Source: Hyphomicrobiales bacterium (GTDB lineage: Bacteria; Pseudomonadota; Alphaproteobacteria; Rhizobiales; Devosiaceae). Taken from it: a stretch of 64,000 nucleotides of DNA. The DNA lies in assembly GCA_004144345.1 (NCBI GenBank), contig SEEL01000016.1, forward strand, positions 1-64,000, read 5' to 3'. A program made the position numbers and the translations under genes. Under the pieces are notes generated by a model. The model made no database searches. It saw only the letters and a list, made by a program, of their open reading frames with translations, and was not told where the DNA came from. Shown in pieces: positions 1-7,524 of this stretch (positions are counted from its first letter, which is position 1; each line of letters begins with the position of its first letter).

Positions 1-24
1 CTCAAGGTGCCCGCAGTCAGGCTA

Positions 25-90
25 TCCCTCCTCGGCGCGTAGCGCTGGGGAGGGGGGACCACGCGTAGCGTGGTGGGTGGGGTGAGGCCG
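25..90. repeat. GC-rich stem-loop repeat unit
   Basis: A CCCTCC-type arm at 25-31 can pair with the GGGGAGGG run near 47-54. It is followed by a perfect small hairpin, CCACGC-GTA-GCGTGG, at 59-73 and a GTGGGTGGGGTGAGG run. The composition matches dispersed intergenic palindromes of alphaproteobacteria; family assignment cannot be made from one copy. Confidence 0.5.
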
Positions 91-99
91 CGTCCACTG

Positions 100-128
100 C
101 GTCATCCCCGCGCGGAGGCGGGGATCCA
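100..128 (+). repeat. palindromic repeat, copy 1 (REP-like)
   Basis: The unit starts CGTCATCCCCGC and ends GCGGGGATCCA, so it folds into a short GC-rich hairpin. It is nearly the inverted copy of the unit at 156-183, with 27 bases between them. The CGTCAT and GGATCC/ATTCC edges are typical of a widespread proteobacterial intergenic repeat. Confidence 0.65.
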
Positions 129-155
129 AGGGCCACGATCATTGTGCTGACTGCC

Positions 156-183
156 CTGGATTCCCGCCTGCGCGGGAATGACG
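156..183 (-). repeat. palindromic repeat, copy 2 (inverted)
   Basis: CTGGATTCCCGCC and GGCGGGAAT-type arms surround a TGC loop, ending in AATGACG. Read on the minus strand it nearly equals copy 1 at 100-128, so the two form an inverted pair as in BIME-like elements. Confidence 0.65.
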
Positions 184-272
184 TTGGGGTGAAACGACGT
201 GCGGTGTTTGTGGTCGCCCCCTCCACCGCTGCGGCGGGCCATTCGGGCATAGCCCTCATGGCCTTCTCACCT

Positions 273-297
273 AAAATCGCTCCACTGGAGCGATTTT
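273..297. repeat. perfect 11-bp hairpin
   Basis: AAAATCGCTCC at 273-283 and GGAGCGATTTT at 287-297 form a perfect 11-bp stem with a three-base loop. The outer A/T runs make it look like a bidirectional terminator, but no gene ends beside it within the window. It may end a gene lying left of the window or be one more dispersed repeat. Confidence 0.55.
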
Positions 298-455
298 GCC
301 TTCGGCCGGCTCGAAGCCCCTCCCCCGCCACGCGAGGGAGGATATCCGACTGCGATGCCCTTGGCAGTGGCTGACCTCTCCATCCGTCGCGATGCTGGTG
401 CCCCTGCCCGTCGGGCCGTTTGCAGCCGTGCTACCGCTGCGCTACCAACGTCGGC

Positions 456-1628
456 ATGACCCCTGCCCCAATTGTTGAAGCCCGTCAGACTGTTCGTGAG
501 CTGCAGAGTTCGTTGATCCGCGATGTGGCCAATGCCGGGATGGGCAATAACGACATTTTGCGGTTCTGGTTTGGCGAGTCGGATCAGCCGACGCCGTTGT
601 TCATTCGCGCGGCGGCGATTGCGTCGCTGGAGAGTGGCGAGACGTTCTATTCGCAGAATCTCGGCCGGCCTTATCTGCGCGAGGCGATCGGCAACTATCT
701 GAGCGCGCTGCATGAGCGACCCGTCGCGGCCGAGCGGGTGGCAGCGGTCGGGTCGGGCGTTTCGGCGCTGATGCTGGCGAGCCAGCTGGTGCTGTCGCCG
801 GGCGACAAGGTGGTGGCGGTGACGCCGCTTTGGCCCAACGTCGTCGAGATCCCGAAAATCCTCGGCGCTGCGGTGACGCGCGTGCCGCTGGCCATCGCCA
901 GTGGCAGATGGTCGCTCGATCTCGACCGGCTGCTCGATGCGCTGACGCCGGACACGCGGCTGCTGATCGTCAATTCGCCGAACAATCCGACCGGCTGGAC
1001 CATCGAGGACGATGAACTCGATGTGGTGCTGGCTCATTGCCGGAAGCTCGGCATCTGGGTACTGGCCGACGATGTGTATGAGCGGTTGGTCTATGATCCG
1101 GCGCGGAAGTCGGCACCGTCGTTCCTTCGCCGCTACGAGGAAGGCGACCGCATCATTTCGTCCAACAGCTTTTCGAAGGCGTGGACGATGACCGGCTGGC
1201 GCATGGGCTGGCTGGTGGCGCCCGAGGCGCTGATGGCCGACCTCACCAAGCTGATCGAATACAACACGTCCTGCATCCTCGAGCCGGCGCAGCGTGCCGG
1301 TGCTGTCGCCGTGGCAAAGGGCGAGGGCGAAGTGGCAAAGCTGCGCGAGCGGCTGGCGGCGTCGCGGCGCGTGCTGGTCGATGGGCTGAGGCGTTTGCCC
1401 GGCGTCGACGTGCCCGATGCGGGCGGCGCCATGTATGCCTTCTTCCGCCTTGCCGGGCATGACGATTCGCTCGAACTGGCAAAGACCCTGGTGCGCGAGG
1501 TGGGCCTCGGGCTGGCGCCGGGTAATGCCTTTGGCCCCGAGGGCGAAGGCTGGCTGCGCTGGTGCCATGCGGTCGAACCGGCGCGCATCGAGCAGGGGCT
1601 GACGCGGCTGCGCAAGTTCCTCGCCTAG
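456..1628 (+). CDS. pyridoxal-phosphate aminotransferase, class I/II
   Basis: Fold-type I PLP aminotransferase of about 390 residues, probably cytosolic, moving an amino group between an amino acid and a 2-oxoacid; the substrate cannot be read from sequence. Family marks include NSPNNPTGW, the ADDVYE motif with the PLP-contacting Asp/Tyr, and SNSFSKAWTMTGWRMGW with the Schiff-base lysine in SxxFSK. The ATG at 456 is preferred over an in-frame TTG at 420 because residues in between look non-coding. It stands alone in front of the phospholipase gene. Relatives are often labelled aspartate or valine-pyruvate aminotransferase; this is not settled here. Confidence 0.9.
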   Translation: MTPAPIVEARQTVRELQSSLIRDVANAGMGNNDILRFWFGESDQPTPLFIRAAAIASLESGETFYSQNLGRPYLREAIGNYLSALHERPVAAERVAAVGSGVSALMLASQLVLSPGDKVVAVTPLWPNVVEIPKILGAAVTRVPLAIASGRWSLDLDRLLDALTPDTRLLIVNSPNNPTGWTIEDDELDVVLAHCRKLGIWVLADDVYERLVYDPARKSAPSFLRRYEEGDRIISSNSFSKAWTMTGWRMGWLVAPEALMADLTKLIEYNTSCILEPAQRAGAVAVAKGEGEVAKLRERLAASRRVLVDGLRRLPGVDVPDAGGAMYAFFRLAGHDDSLELAKTLVREVGLGLAPGNAFGPEGEGWLRWCHAVEPARIEQGLTRLRKFLA

Positions 1629-1695
1629 CGCCAAGGCGCAATCGGCTGTAGTTTCCGCCGGCATACTTTGTCGTTGCTTCGGGCGGAGACTGACC

Positions 1696-2418
1696 ATGAA
1701 GTATTTGCCGATCACAGCTTTGGCTTTTCTTGCGCTCATGCCGCAGCCGGTTGCGGCGTGGGACAGCGCCTCTTCGCTCAACCCGACGCATGCCACGCAT
1801 TCCTACCTGACCGAGCATGGCATCGCGATGGTAGGCGGCGAGGCCAAGCGCTACGCACAGGCGCTCATCGACGGTGCCAATACCGAATTGCACGAACTCG
1901 ACAGCGACGACGGCAAGACGATGTATGGCGTGCCACTCGGCGCAAAGCGCATCGAGCACAAGGGCACCAATGCCGGCACCGACGACATTGCCGGCTGGTG
2001 GGCCGACGCGGCGGCGGCCTATCGCGCCGGCCACAAGGAGCAGGCCTGGTTCTATGCCGGCATCATGCTGCACATGATCGAGGATATCGGCGTGCCGGCG
2101 CATGCGCTGGGCCAGTATCACCAGGCGACGGGGCCGATCGACACCTTCGAGCTGATGGGCTTTTCGAACTGGAGGCCGGACTATGCGGACAAGGGGAACA
2201 AGGCCGACCCCGGCTTCGCCGATCCATCGGACTATTACGCCTTCAACCGGCAATGGGCCCGCGAGGACGCGCCGGACTACAGCCCTGACAATTTCTCCAA
2301 GACCTGGACCTTCGGCGACGAGAAGGACAAGAAGCTGCTGGCCAACAGGCAGGCGCGCACCGCCGAACTGGTGGGATGGACGCTGCGCAGCGTCGAGCGG
2401 GCTTTTGCGAAACTCTGA
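1696..2418 (+). CDS. secreted zinc-dependent phospholipase C-like protein
   Basis: 240-residue exported protein of the zinc-dependent phospholipase C / S1-P1 nuclease fold, which hydrolyses phosphate esters of phospholipids or nucleic acids. A signal peptide (residues 1 to about 21, ending PVAA) would leave tryptophan as the mature N-terminus. In Bacillus phospholipase C that Trp1 binds zinc through its amino group and carbonyl. Further ligand-type residues are in HATHSYLTEHG and in HMIEDIGVPAHA near residue 115. It ends exactly where the convergent gene at 2419 ends. Substrate is unknown; the Zn-PLC assignment rests on the Trp and HxxxD/H pattern. Confidence 0.8.
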   Translation: MKYLPITALAFLALMPQPVAAWDSASSLNPTHATHSYLTEHGIAMVGGEAKRYAQALIDGANTELHELDSDDGKTMYGVPLGAKRIEHKGTNAGTDDIAGWWADAAAAYRAGHKEQAWFYAGIMLHMIEDIGVPAHALGQYHQATGPIDTFELMGFSNWRPDYADKGNKADPGFADPSDYYAFNRQWAREDAPDYSPDNFSKTWTFGDEKDKKLLANRQARTAELVGWTLRSVERAFAKL

Positions 2419-3246
2419 TTATTTTTCCTTCGCGGCGGCCTTTTTCGCGGCAGGCTTCTTGGCTGGAGCGGTCTTTGCCGGAGCCTTCGCTGCAGCTTTC
2501 TTGGCGGCAGGGGCTTTCTTCGCGGCGGCCTTCTTCGCCGGTGCCTTGGCGGCAGCCTTTGCGGCCGGCAGCTTGACCGGTACGACATCCTCGCCGAGCG
2601 CCTCGGCCACCGCCGTGGCGATGGGCGATTTGCCGCCGGTCAGCTGGTAGGCCTTACCGATGCTGCGCTTGCTGGCGATGAGCGCCGTGACCACCGCCGC
2701 GACATCGGCGCGGTCGATGGCGGCAAAATCGATGGCGGCTTCGCTGATGACGATCTTGCCAGTCGGCTTGCCGTCGGTCAGCTCGCCCGGCTCGACGATG
2801 GTGTAGTCGAGGCCGGACTCGCGGAGGTGCTTATTGGCGGCGCGCTTCTGCTGGTAATAGTCGCGCATCTCGTCATTGTTCAGCTGGCCGCTGAGCTTCA
2901 TGCCCGTGGAGGCGCCGATCGACGAGATGGTGAGATAGCGCCTCACCCCCGCACTGGCGGCGGCGCGCACCGTCTTGACCGTGCCGGTCCGGTCGAGCGC
3001 GCTCGATTCACCGGCGGCCGACCCGGCAGCGAAGACGATGGCATCGGCGCCCTTGAACACGGCCTGGAAATCCGGGCCGGTGGAGAGATCGAGATCGAGC
3101 ATCACCGTCTCGGCGCCGAGCCTGACCATGTCGGCCATGTGCCTGGGGCTGCGGATGGTGGCGACCACCTGATGGCCCGCGCCGATGAGCTGTTCGACGA
3201 CGAGGCGGCCCGTCCGCCCTCCGGCACCGACGACGACTATGCGCAT
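2419..3246 (-). CDS. atypical SDR / NAD(P)-binding protein with Lys-Ala-rich tail
   Basis: Rossmann-fold protein of the atypical short-chain dehydrogenase (NmrA/YwnB-like) group: MRIVVVGAGGRTGRLV at the N-terminus is a GxxGxxG dinucleotide site. The fold runs to about residue 225. It is followed by roughly 50 residues of almost only Ala, Lys and Pro (AAKAPAKK-type repeats), like histone H1-type bacterial DNA-binding tails. ATG 3246 is chosen because GGGAG lies six bases before it; upstream in-frame starts lack such a site. The substrate is not predictable. The tail suggests nucleic-acid or polyanion binding, which is inference. Confidence 0.8.
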   Translation of the reverse strand: MRIVVVGAGGRTGRLVVEQLIGAGHQVVATIRSPRHMADMVRLGAETVMLDLDLSTGPDFQAVFKGADAIVFAAGSAAGESSALDRTGTVKTVRAAASAGVRRYLTISSIGASTGMKLSGQLNNDEMRDYYQQKRAANKHLRESGLDYTIVEPGELTDGKPTGKIVISEAAIDFAAIDRADVAAVVTALIASKRSIGKAYQLTGGKSPIATAVAEALGEDVVPVKLPAAKAAAKAPAKKAAAKKAPAAKKAAAKAPAKTAPAKKPAAKKAAAKEK

Positions 3247-3368
3247 GGGCATCTCCCTTGGCCTCGCCGGCACTATAGGGCGCGTCCCCGGCGCCAGCCA
3301 TCGCCTTGTCGCTTGACCTGAAGGCGGCGCGGTCTCATGGGTTGGCAAACGGATTTCGGGGAACTCGC

Positions 3369-4673
3369 ATGAACTTTATTTCCGACGCCTATGCCCGGAT
3401 CGTGGCCTGGATCGGGGCCGCGATGATCATGAAGCGCCGCTGGAACAGCGTGGACGGTCCGCAGTCCTTCGGCCTTGCCCCGGCGATCCCCAAAGCCGTG
3501 CCGCAGGGCATCCCGACGCTGAAGATGCCGACCGCCGCCGGCTGGCCTGCGGGCGCCACGCCGGACGTTGCCGCGGGGCTCAAGGTCAACGCCTTTGCGC
3601 GCGATCTGAAGCATCCGCGCCAGATGCTGGTGCTGCCCAATGGCGATGTGCTGGTGGCCGAGGCGCTGGGCCCGGTCGGCAAGCCCTCGATCAACGCGTT
3701 CGACCTCGCCATTACCGCCACGATGCGGCGCGCCGGCGCCATTGGCGAGAGCGCCAACCGCATTACCCTGCTGCGTGACGCCGATGGCGACGGCGTGGCC
3801 GAGGAGCGGCACACGCTGCTCGACAATCTGAACCATCCGTTCGGCATGGCGCTGGTCGGCGACACGCTCTACGTCGCGCATATGGATGGCGTGTTCGCCT
3901 ATCCGTTCACCCTGGGCGAGACACGCATCAAGGCGCCGGGCCGGCGGCTCTCGACCTACAAGACGCATGGCCACTGGACGCGCAATTTGATCGTCAGCGC
4001 CGACCAGACGAAGCTCTATGTGTCGGTCGGCTCGTTCTCCAATATCGGCGATGCCGGCATGGAGGCCGAGGAAGGCCGCGCCTGCGTGTTCGAACTCGAT
4101 ATCGCCAGCGGCCAGAGCCGGCTGTTCGCCTCGGGCCTCCGCAATCCGGTGGGGCTCGCGATCGAACCCACGACGAGCGCGCTGTGGACCGTGGTCAACG
4201 AGCGCGACGGGATCGGCGACGAGACGCCGCCGGACTATCTCACCTCGGTCAAGGATGGCGGCTTCTATGGCTGGCCCTATTCCTACTGGAACCGCATTGT
4301 AGACGACCGCGTCAAGCAGAACCCGGCCAAGGTCGCGGCCTCGCTGCAGCCCGACTACGCGCTGGGCGGCCACACCGCTTCGCTCGGCCTCTGCTGGATC
4401 CCCGACGGGGCGCTGCCGGGGCTCGGCGAAGGCATGATGATCGGCCAGCACGGCTCGTGGAACCGCTCGAAGCTGTCGGGCTATCGCATGATCTTCGTGC
4501 CCTTCGCCAATGGCAAGCCGCGCGGCGAGGCGCATGACATCCTGACCGGCTTCCTGTCGGACGATGAGAGCAAATCCTTCGGCCGCCCGGTGGGCACGGC
4601 ACTGGCGAAAGACAAGGCCGTGCTGCTGTGCGACGACGTCGGCGACGTGATCTGGCGCGTGACGCCGGCCTGA
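3369..4673 (+). CDS. PQQ-type sugar/sorbosone dehydrogenase-like protein
   Basis: About 434 residues with the six-bladed propeller signature of soluble glucose dehydrogenase / L-sorbosone dehydrogenase proteins, which oxidise sugars or aldoses with PQQ. Visible family marks are NHPFGMALVGDTLYVAHMDGV, HGHWTRNL with the putative catalytic-base histidine, LRNPVGLAI, VNERDGIGDETPPDYL and GFYGWPYSYW. An N-terminal hydrophobic stretch (IVAWIGAAMIM) may be a membrane anchor or export signal. ATG 3369 follows GGGGAA; an upstream in-frame start at 3306 is less likely. It lies four bases before the next gene, suggesting co-transcription. No PQQ biosynthesis genes are in the window. Confidence 0.85.
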   Translation: MNFISDAYARIVAWIGAAMIMKRRWNSVDGPQSFGLAPAIPKAVPQGIPTLKMPTAAGWPAGATPDVAAGLKVNAFARDLKHPRQMLVLPNGDVLVAEALGPVGKPSINAFDLAITATMRRAGAIGESANRITLLRDADGDGVAEERHTLLDNLNHPFGMALVGDTLYVAHMDGVFAYPFTLGETRIKAPGRRLSTYKTHGHWTRNLIVSADQTKLYVSVGSFSNIGDAGMEAEEGRACVFELDIASGQSRLFASGLRNPVGLAIEPTTSALWTVVNERDGIGDETPPDYLTSVKDGGFYGWPYSYWNRIVDDRVKQNPAKVAASLQPDYALGGHTASLGLCWIPDGALPGLGEGMMIGQHGSWNRSKLSGYRMIFVPFANGKPRGEAHDILTGFLSDDESKSFGRPVGTALAKDKAVLLCDDVGDVIWRVTPA

Positions 4674-4676
4674 GCC

Positions 4677-5540
4677 ATGCATCTGCCGCCGGCGGGCGTG
4701 CCGCCGCTGTTCCAGATCGGCATCAAGCCGCTCGACCTGGAGCACTGGATCGACGCCGACGGCCAGCTGTCGAGCTATCTGGCCGAGAAAGAGCGGCTGG
4801 CGCTGGCGCATCCGGACGATGTGTTCGCGGCTGAGGCGGGGACCGAGGCGGCGCAGGCGGAAGTGCTGGCGCTGCTGGTCGAGCATCTGCCGCAGCGCTT
4901 CCCCGAGCTCTACCGCCGCGACGGCGAGGCGATGGTCGCCGCCGGACGCCGCGTGACGCTGACCGGCGATGCGCCGCTGCGGATTGCGGCCGGCCTCGTG
5001 CAGGAAGACCTCGTGCTGATGCGGCGCGGCGAGACGGACTGGCGGCTCGCGGCCGGGTCGCTGAGCTTTCCCTCGTCCTGGCATCTGCGCGAGAAATTCG
5101 GGCGGCCGATCCATGAGGTGCACAAGCCGGTGCCCGGCTTCGGCGCGGGCACGCGCAATGGCCAGCTGATCGCCCGCATGTTCGACAATCTCCGGCCGGA
5201 GATGCCGGTCATCCGCTGGAACTGGTCGGTCTATGCCGATGCGGCGCTGCACCATCCCCCGGCCGACCCATTGCGCTTCGATGCAAACGTGGGCAACGCC
5301 TTCCTGCGGCTCGAACGGCAGACGTTGCGGCGATTGCCGGCGAGCCGCGACATCCTCTTCACCATCCGCATCTATATCGATCCGCTGGCCGAACTGGAAC
5401 GGCACTCCGATGCGCCCGCCATCGCGCGCGGGCTGGTCGAGCGGCTCAGTGCGCTCGATGCAGCGCAGCTCGACTACAAGGGGCTGACGGCGGAGCGCGA
5501 CCGGCTGGTCGGACGGCTCGGCGCGATCGCCGCCCGCTGA
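4677..5540 (+). CDS. heme-dependent oxidative N-demethylase-like protein (DUF3445)
   Basis: 287-residue protein of the DUF3445 family, whose characterised member is the heme-containing alpha subunit of an oxidative N-demethylase acting on dimethylamine. Family blocks seen are LVQEDLVLM, LAAGSLSFPSSWHLREKFGRPIHEVHKPVPG, NWSVY and LRLERQTLRRLP. The histidine in the EVHKPVPG block is a plausible heme contact. Partner reductase and tetrahydrofolate-binding subunits of the known heterotetramer are not encoded nearby, so it may act alone or differ in substrate. The start lies three bases after the preceding stop codon, implying an operon with the sugar dehydrogenase. Confidence 0.8.
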   Translation: MHLPPAGVPPLFQIGIKPLDLEHWIDADGQLSSYLAEKERLALAHPDDVFAAEAGTEAAQAEVLALLVEHLPQRFPELYRRDGEAMVAAGRRVTLTGDAPLRIAAGLVQEDLVLMRRGETDWRLAAGSLSFPSSWHLREKFGRPIHEVHKPVPGFGAGTRNGQLIARMFDNLRPEMPVIRWNWSVYADAALHHPPADPLRFDANVGNAFLRLERQTLRRLPASRDILFTIRIYIDPLAELERHSDAPAIARGLVERLSALDAAQLDYKGLTAERDRLVGRLGAIAAR

Positions 5541-5598
5541 CCCTTTACGCCTCCACCGATCCGGTATCTTCTGCGGGCCGCATGTGAGGAGATTATCG

Positions 5599-6645
5599 AT
5601 GAAATACCGCTATCTCGGCCGCTCCGGCCTGCTCGTGTCGCGCCTCTGCCTCGGCACGATGACCTTCGGCAACAAGGATTGGGGCTGCGACCTCGAGGGC
5701 TCGCGCGCCATCGTCAAAGCCTTCGTCGAGGGCGGCGGCAATTTCATCGACACGGCGGACGCCTATTCCGCGGGCGAGAGCGAGCGCATCCTGGCCGAGA
5801 TCCTGAAGGACTATCGCCGCGACGAACTGGTGATCGCCACCAAGGGCTTCTTCCCGCAGGCCGATGCGGTGACCGCGCGCGGGCTCAGCCGCAAGCATAT
5901 CGTCGAGGCGGCGGAAGCGAGCCTCAAGCGGCTCGGCACCGACTATATCGACCTCTATCAGTTCCACGGGCCCGACCCGTTCACGCCGGTCGAGGAGTCG
6001 CTGCGCGCCGTGGACGATCTGATCCGCGCGGGCAAGGTGCGCTATCTCGGCTGCTCCAACTGGTATGGCTGGCAAATCGCGCGCGCCAACGGCATTGCGG
6101 CGCTGAAGGGCTATGAGCCGTTCGTGTCGGCGCAGCATTTGTACAATCTCGTGCGCCGCGACATCGAGCGCGACGTGCTGCCCGCCTGCGCGGCGGAAGG
6201 CGTCGGCATGATCTGCTGGAGCCCGCTCGCGGCGGGCATGCTCAGTGGCAAGTATCGCGGCCAGAACCGCCCCGCCGAAGGCACGCGGCACGGCCACCAG
6301 GCCTCGATCGTCGAGAACCGCTATTGGTTCGATGAGGCGCTGAAGCTGGTGGACGCGGTGGTGGCAGCGGCCGACAAGCTCGGCAAGACGCCGAGCCAGG
6401 TGGCGCTGAGCTGGCTGTTCGGCGACAACCGGGTGACGGCGGCGATCATCGGCGCCCGCCGGGTCGAGCAGGTGGCCGAAAACCTCGAAGCCGGCGAGTT
6501 CGACCTGCCGGCCGAAATCCGCGACGAACTGACGGCACTGATGCCGCTGAAACTGGGCTATCCGCAGGAATGGACGGCGCTCAACGGCACGCCATCGCTG
6601 GACAAGGGCGAGGCGCACCCGCCGCACACGGTCCGCATGCCCTAG
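5599..6645 (+). CDS. aldo/keto reductase
   Basis: 348-residue NADPH-dependent aldo/keto reductase of the YhdN/Tas-like group. The catalytic Asp and Tyr are in FIDTADAYSAGESE (DxxxxY), the Lys in ELVIATKGFF, and the His in YQFHGPDP. The C-terminal IIGARRVEQVAENL is the cofactor-binding signature. ATG 5599 is chosen over 5584 because GAGGAG at 5586-5591 sits at good spacing. The gene is preceded by a short gap after the DUF3445 gene and followed by a hairpin at 6653. The carbonyl substrate is unknown. Confidence 0.92.
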   Translation: MKYRYLGRSGLLVSRLCLGTMTFGNKDWGCDLEGSRAIVKAFVEGGGNFIDTADAYSAGESERILAEILKDYRRDELVIATKGFFPQADAVTARGLSRKHIVEAAEASLKRLGTDYIDLYQFHGPDPFTPVEESLRAVDDLIRAGKVRYLGCSNWYGWQIARANGIAALKGYEPFVSAQHLYNLVRRDIERDVLPACAAEGVGMICWSPLAAGMLSGKYRGQNRPAEGTRHGHQASIVENRYWFDEALKLVDAVVAAADKLGKTPSQVALSWLFGDNRVTAAIIGARRVEQVAENLEAGEFDLPAEIRDELTALMPLKLGYPQEWTALNGTPSLDKGEAHPPHTVRMP

Positions 6646-6652
6646 GCGATAG

Positions 6653-6677
6653 GCGGGTGGGCGCAACCCACCCGCTT
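6653..6677 (+). terminator. probable terminator after aldo/keto reductase gene
   Basis: GCGGGTGGG at 6653-6661 pairs perfectly with CCCACCCGC at 6667-6675 across a CGCAA loop, eight bases after the stop codon. The following T run is only two bases, so termination may be weak. Confidence 0.6.
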
Positions 6678-6698
6678 AACCACCCGGCCCGGGCGGCC

Positions 6699-6727
6699 TT
6701 GTTTTCGCCGCGCCACGCGCCTATATG
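6699..6727 (+). promoter_or_regulatory. candidate promoter for the small paralogue pair
   Basis: TTGTTT at 6699-6704 and TATATG at 6722-6727 are separated by 17 bases, a reasonable sigma-70 type match. Transcription would start near 6734 and leave about 160 bases of untranslated leader before the gene at 6897. Confidence 0.4.
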
Positions 6728-6896
6728 CAGTCTATACGTTTGAGCCGTCACGGCTTTGCCGCGCCATCGCGCCGGCTCCTGATCTCCAGAACGTTTTCGC
6801 ACGCCGGCCCCGCTTCACCGCGGGAGAGGAATCTTTTTCAGCCTCCTGGCTGCGGCATGGGCCGCGCCGGTAGAGGCCATCGCTTGAAGGCATAAC

Positions 6897-7160
6897 ATGT
6901 CCAATCAGAACTATCTGGCCGCCGAAGCCAGTCTTTATCTCGGCACCAATTGGCAGAGCGCAGCCGCCCAGGGCCCGCGCAGTTTCCGCACCGCCGCCCG
7001 GGCGCTGCGTTTCGCCATCGAGGAAGCCGCGCCGGTCAGCCTGCGCGGCGCGCAGCTGCATGTCGGCTCGCGCATCTTCGGCCGCGACGAAATGCTGTCG
7101 CTCTATCGCAGCCGGCACTATCCGCTGGCCCGCAAGAACACTGTTCCAGCAACGAGGTAA
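6897..7160 (+). CDS. small hypothetical protein, paralogue A
   Basis: 87-residue protein without signal peptide or membrane segment; family not recognised. Its central part (FRTAARALRFAIEEA ... LRGAQLHVGSRIFG ... MLSLYRSRHYPLARK) aligns with the next gene, which has RRFPSAAEAVRYIIED ... LVGSTLDVDGARYEG ... IRALYDSETYPLERK. The two thus form a tandem duplicated pair only four bases apart. Shared A..A.R..IE, L.G..L.V and LY.S..YPL.RK positions suggest one small alpha/beta fold. No function is assigned. Confidence 0.75.
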   Translation: MSNQNYLAAEASLYLGTNWQSAAAQGPRSFRTAARALRFAIEEAAPVSLRGAQLHVGSRIFGRDEMLSLYRSRHYPLARKNTVPATR

Positions 7161-7164
7161 GACC

Positions 7165-7413
7165 ATGTCCGCACGCTTCGACTACAACTGCCCCGCCGAG
7201 CTGTTCCCCAGCCGGCGCTATGCCAAGTCGTTGGCCCGCTACCGCCGCTTCCCGAGCGCCGCGGAAGCCGTGCGCTACATTATCGAAGACCAGCCCGAAA
7301 GCTGGCTGGTCGGCTCGACCCTCGACGTCGACGGCGCCCGCTATGAAGGCAAGGCCATCCGCGCGCTGTACGATTCGGAAACCTATCCGCTCGAGCGCAA
7401 GATCGCGGCGTAA
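7165..7413 (+). CDS. small hypothetical protein, paralogue B
   Basis: 82-residue soluble protein, paralogue of the gene just before it and probably translated from the same mRNA. The ATG at 7165 gives an N-terminus (MSARFDYNCPAELFPSRRYAKS) specific to this copy, and the homologous block follows. It ends before a strong hairpin terminator at 7488. Function unknown; the pattern of basic termini and acidic centre does not point to a known small family. Confidence 0.78.
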   Translation: MSARFDYNCPAELFPSRRYAKSLARYRRFPSAAEAVRYIIEDQPESWLVGSTLDVDGARYEGKAIRALYDSETYPLERKIAA

Positions 7414-7487
7414 TCAGAAGCCGGCGCGCCGCCACCCGGCGGCCATGGCGTCGGCCTCGCTGCAAAACCAGCGCGCGATATGCAAAT

Positions 7488-7513
7488 AGCCCGGGAGCGA
7501 TCCCGGGCTTTTG
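7488..7513 (+). terminator. intrinsic terminator
   Basis: AGCCCGGGA at 7488-7496 and TCCCGGGCT at 7501-7509 form a perfect 9-bp stem with a GCGA loop followed by TTTGCTT. It ends the paralogue transcript and, lying between convergent genes, may also serve the minus-strand gene ending at 7525. Confidence 0.85.
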
Positions 7514-7524
7514 CTTGCGTGGGC

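Larger units (their letters stand above)
1..455. other. intergenic region made of palindromic repeats
   Basis: No convincing gene is seen here; the open frames have poor codon character and no ribosome-binding sites. The stretch instead holds several hairpin-forming repeat units, listed separately, ahead of the aminotransferase gene. Such patchworks are common between genes in rhizobia and relatives. Confidence 0.7.

Noticed and set aside
3273-5405. Very long open frame antisense to the PQQ dehydrogenase and DUF3445 genes
   Set aside because: It is Arg/His/Gln-rich without any motif, has no ribosome site, and is the usual mirror of high-GC coding sequence.
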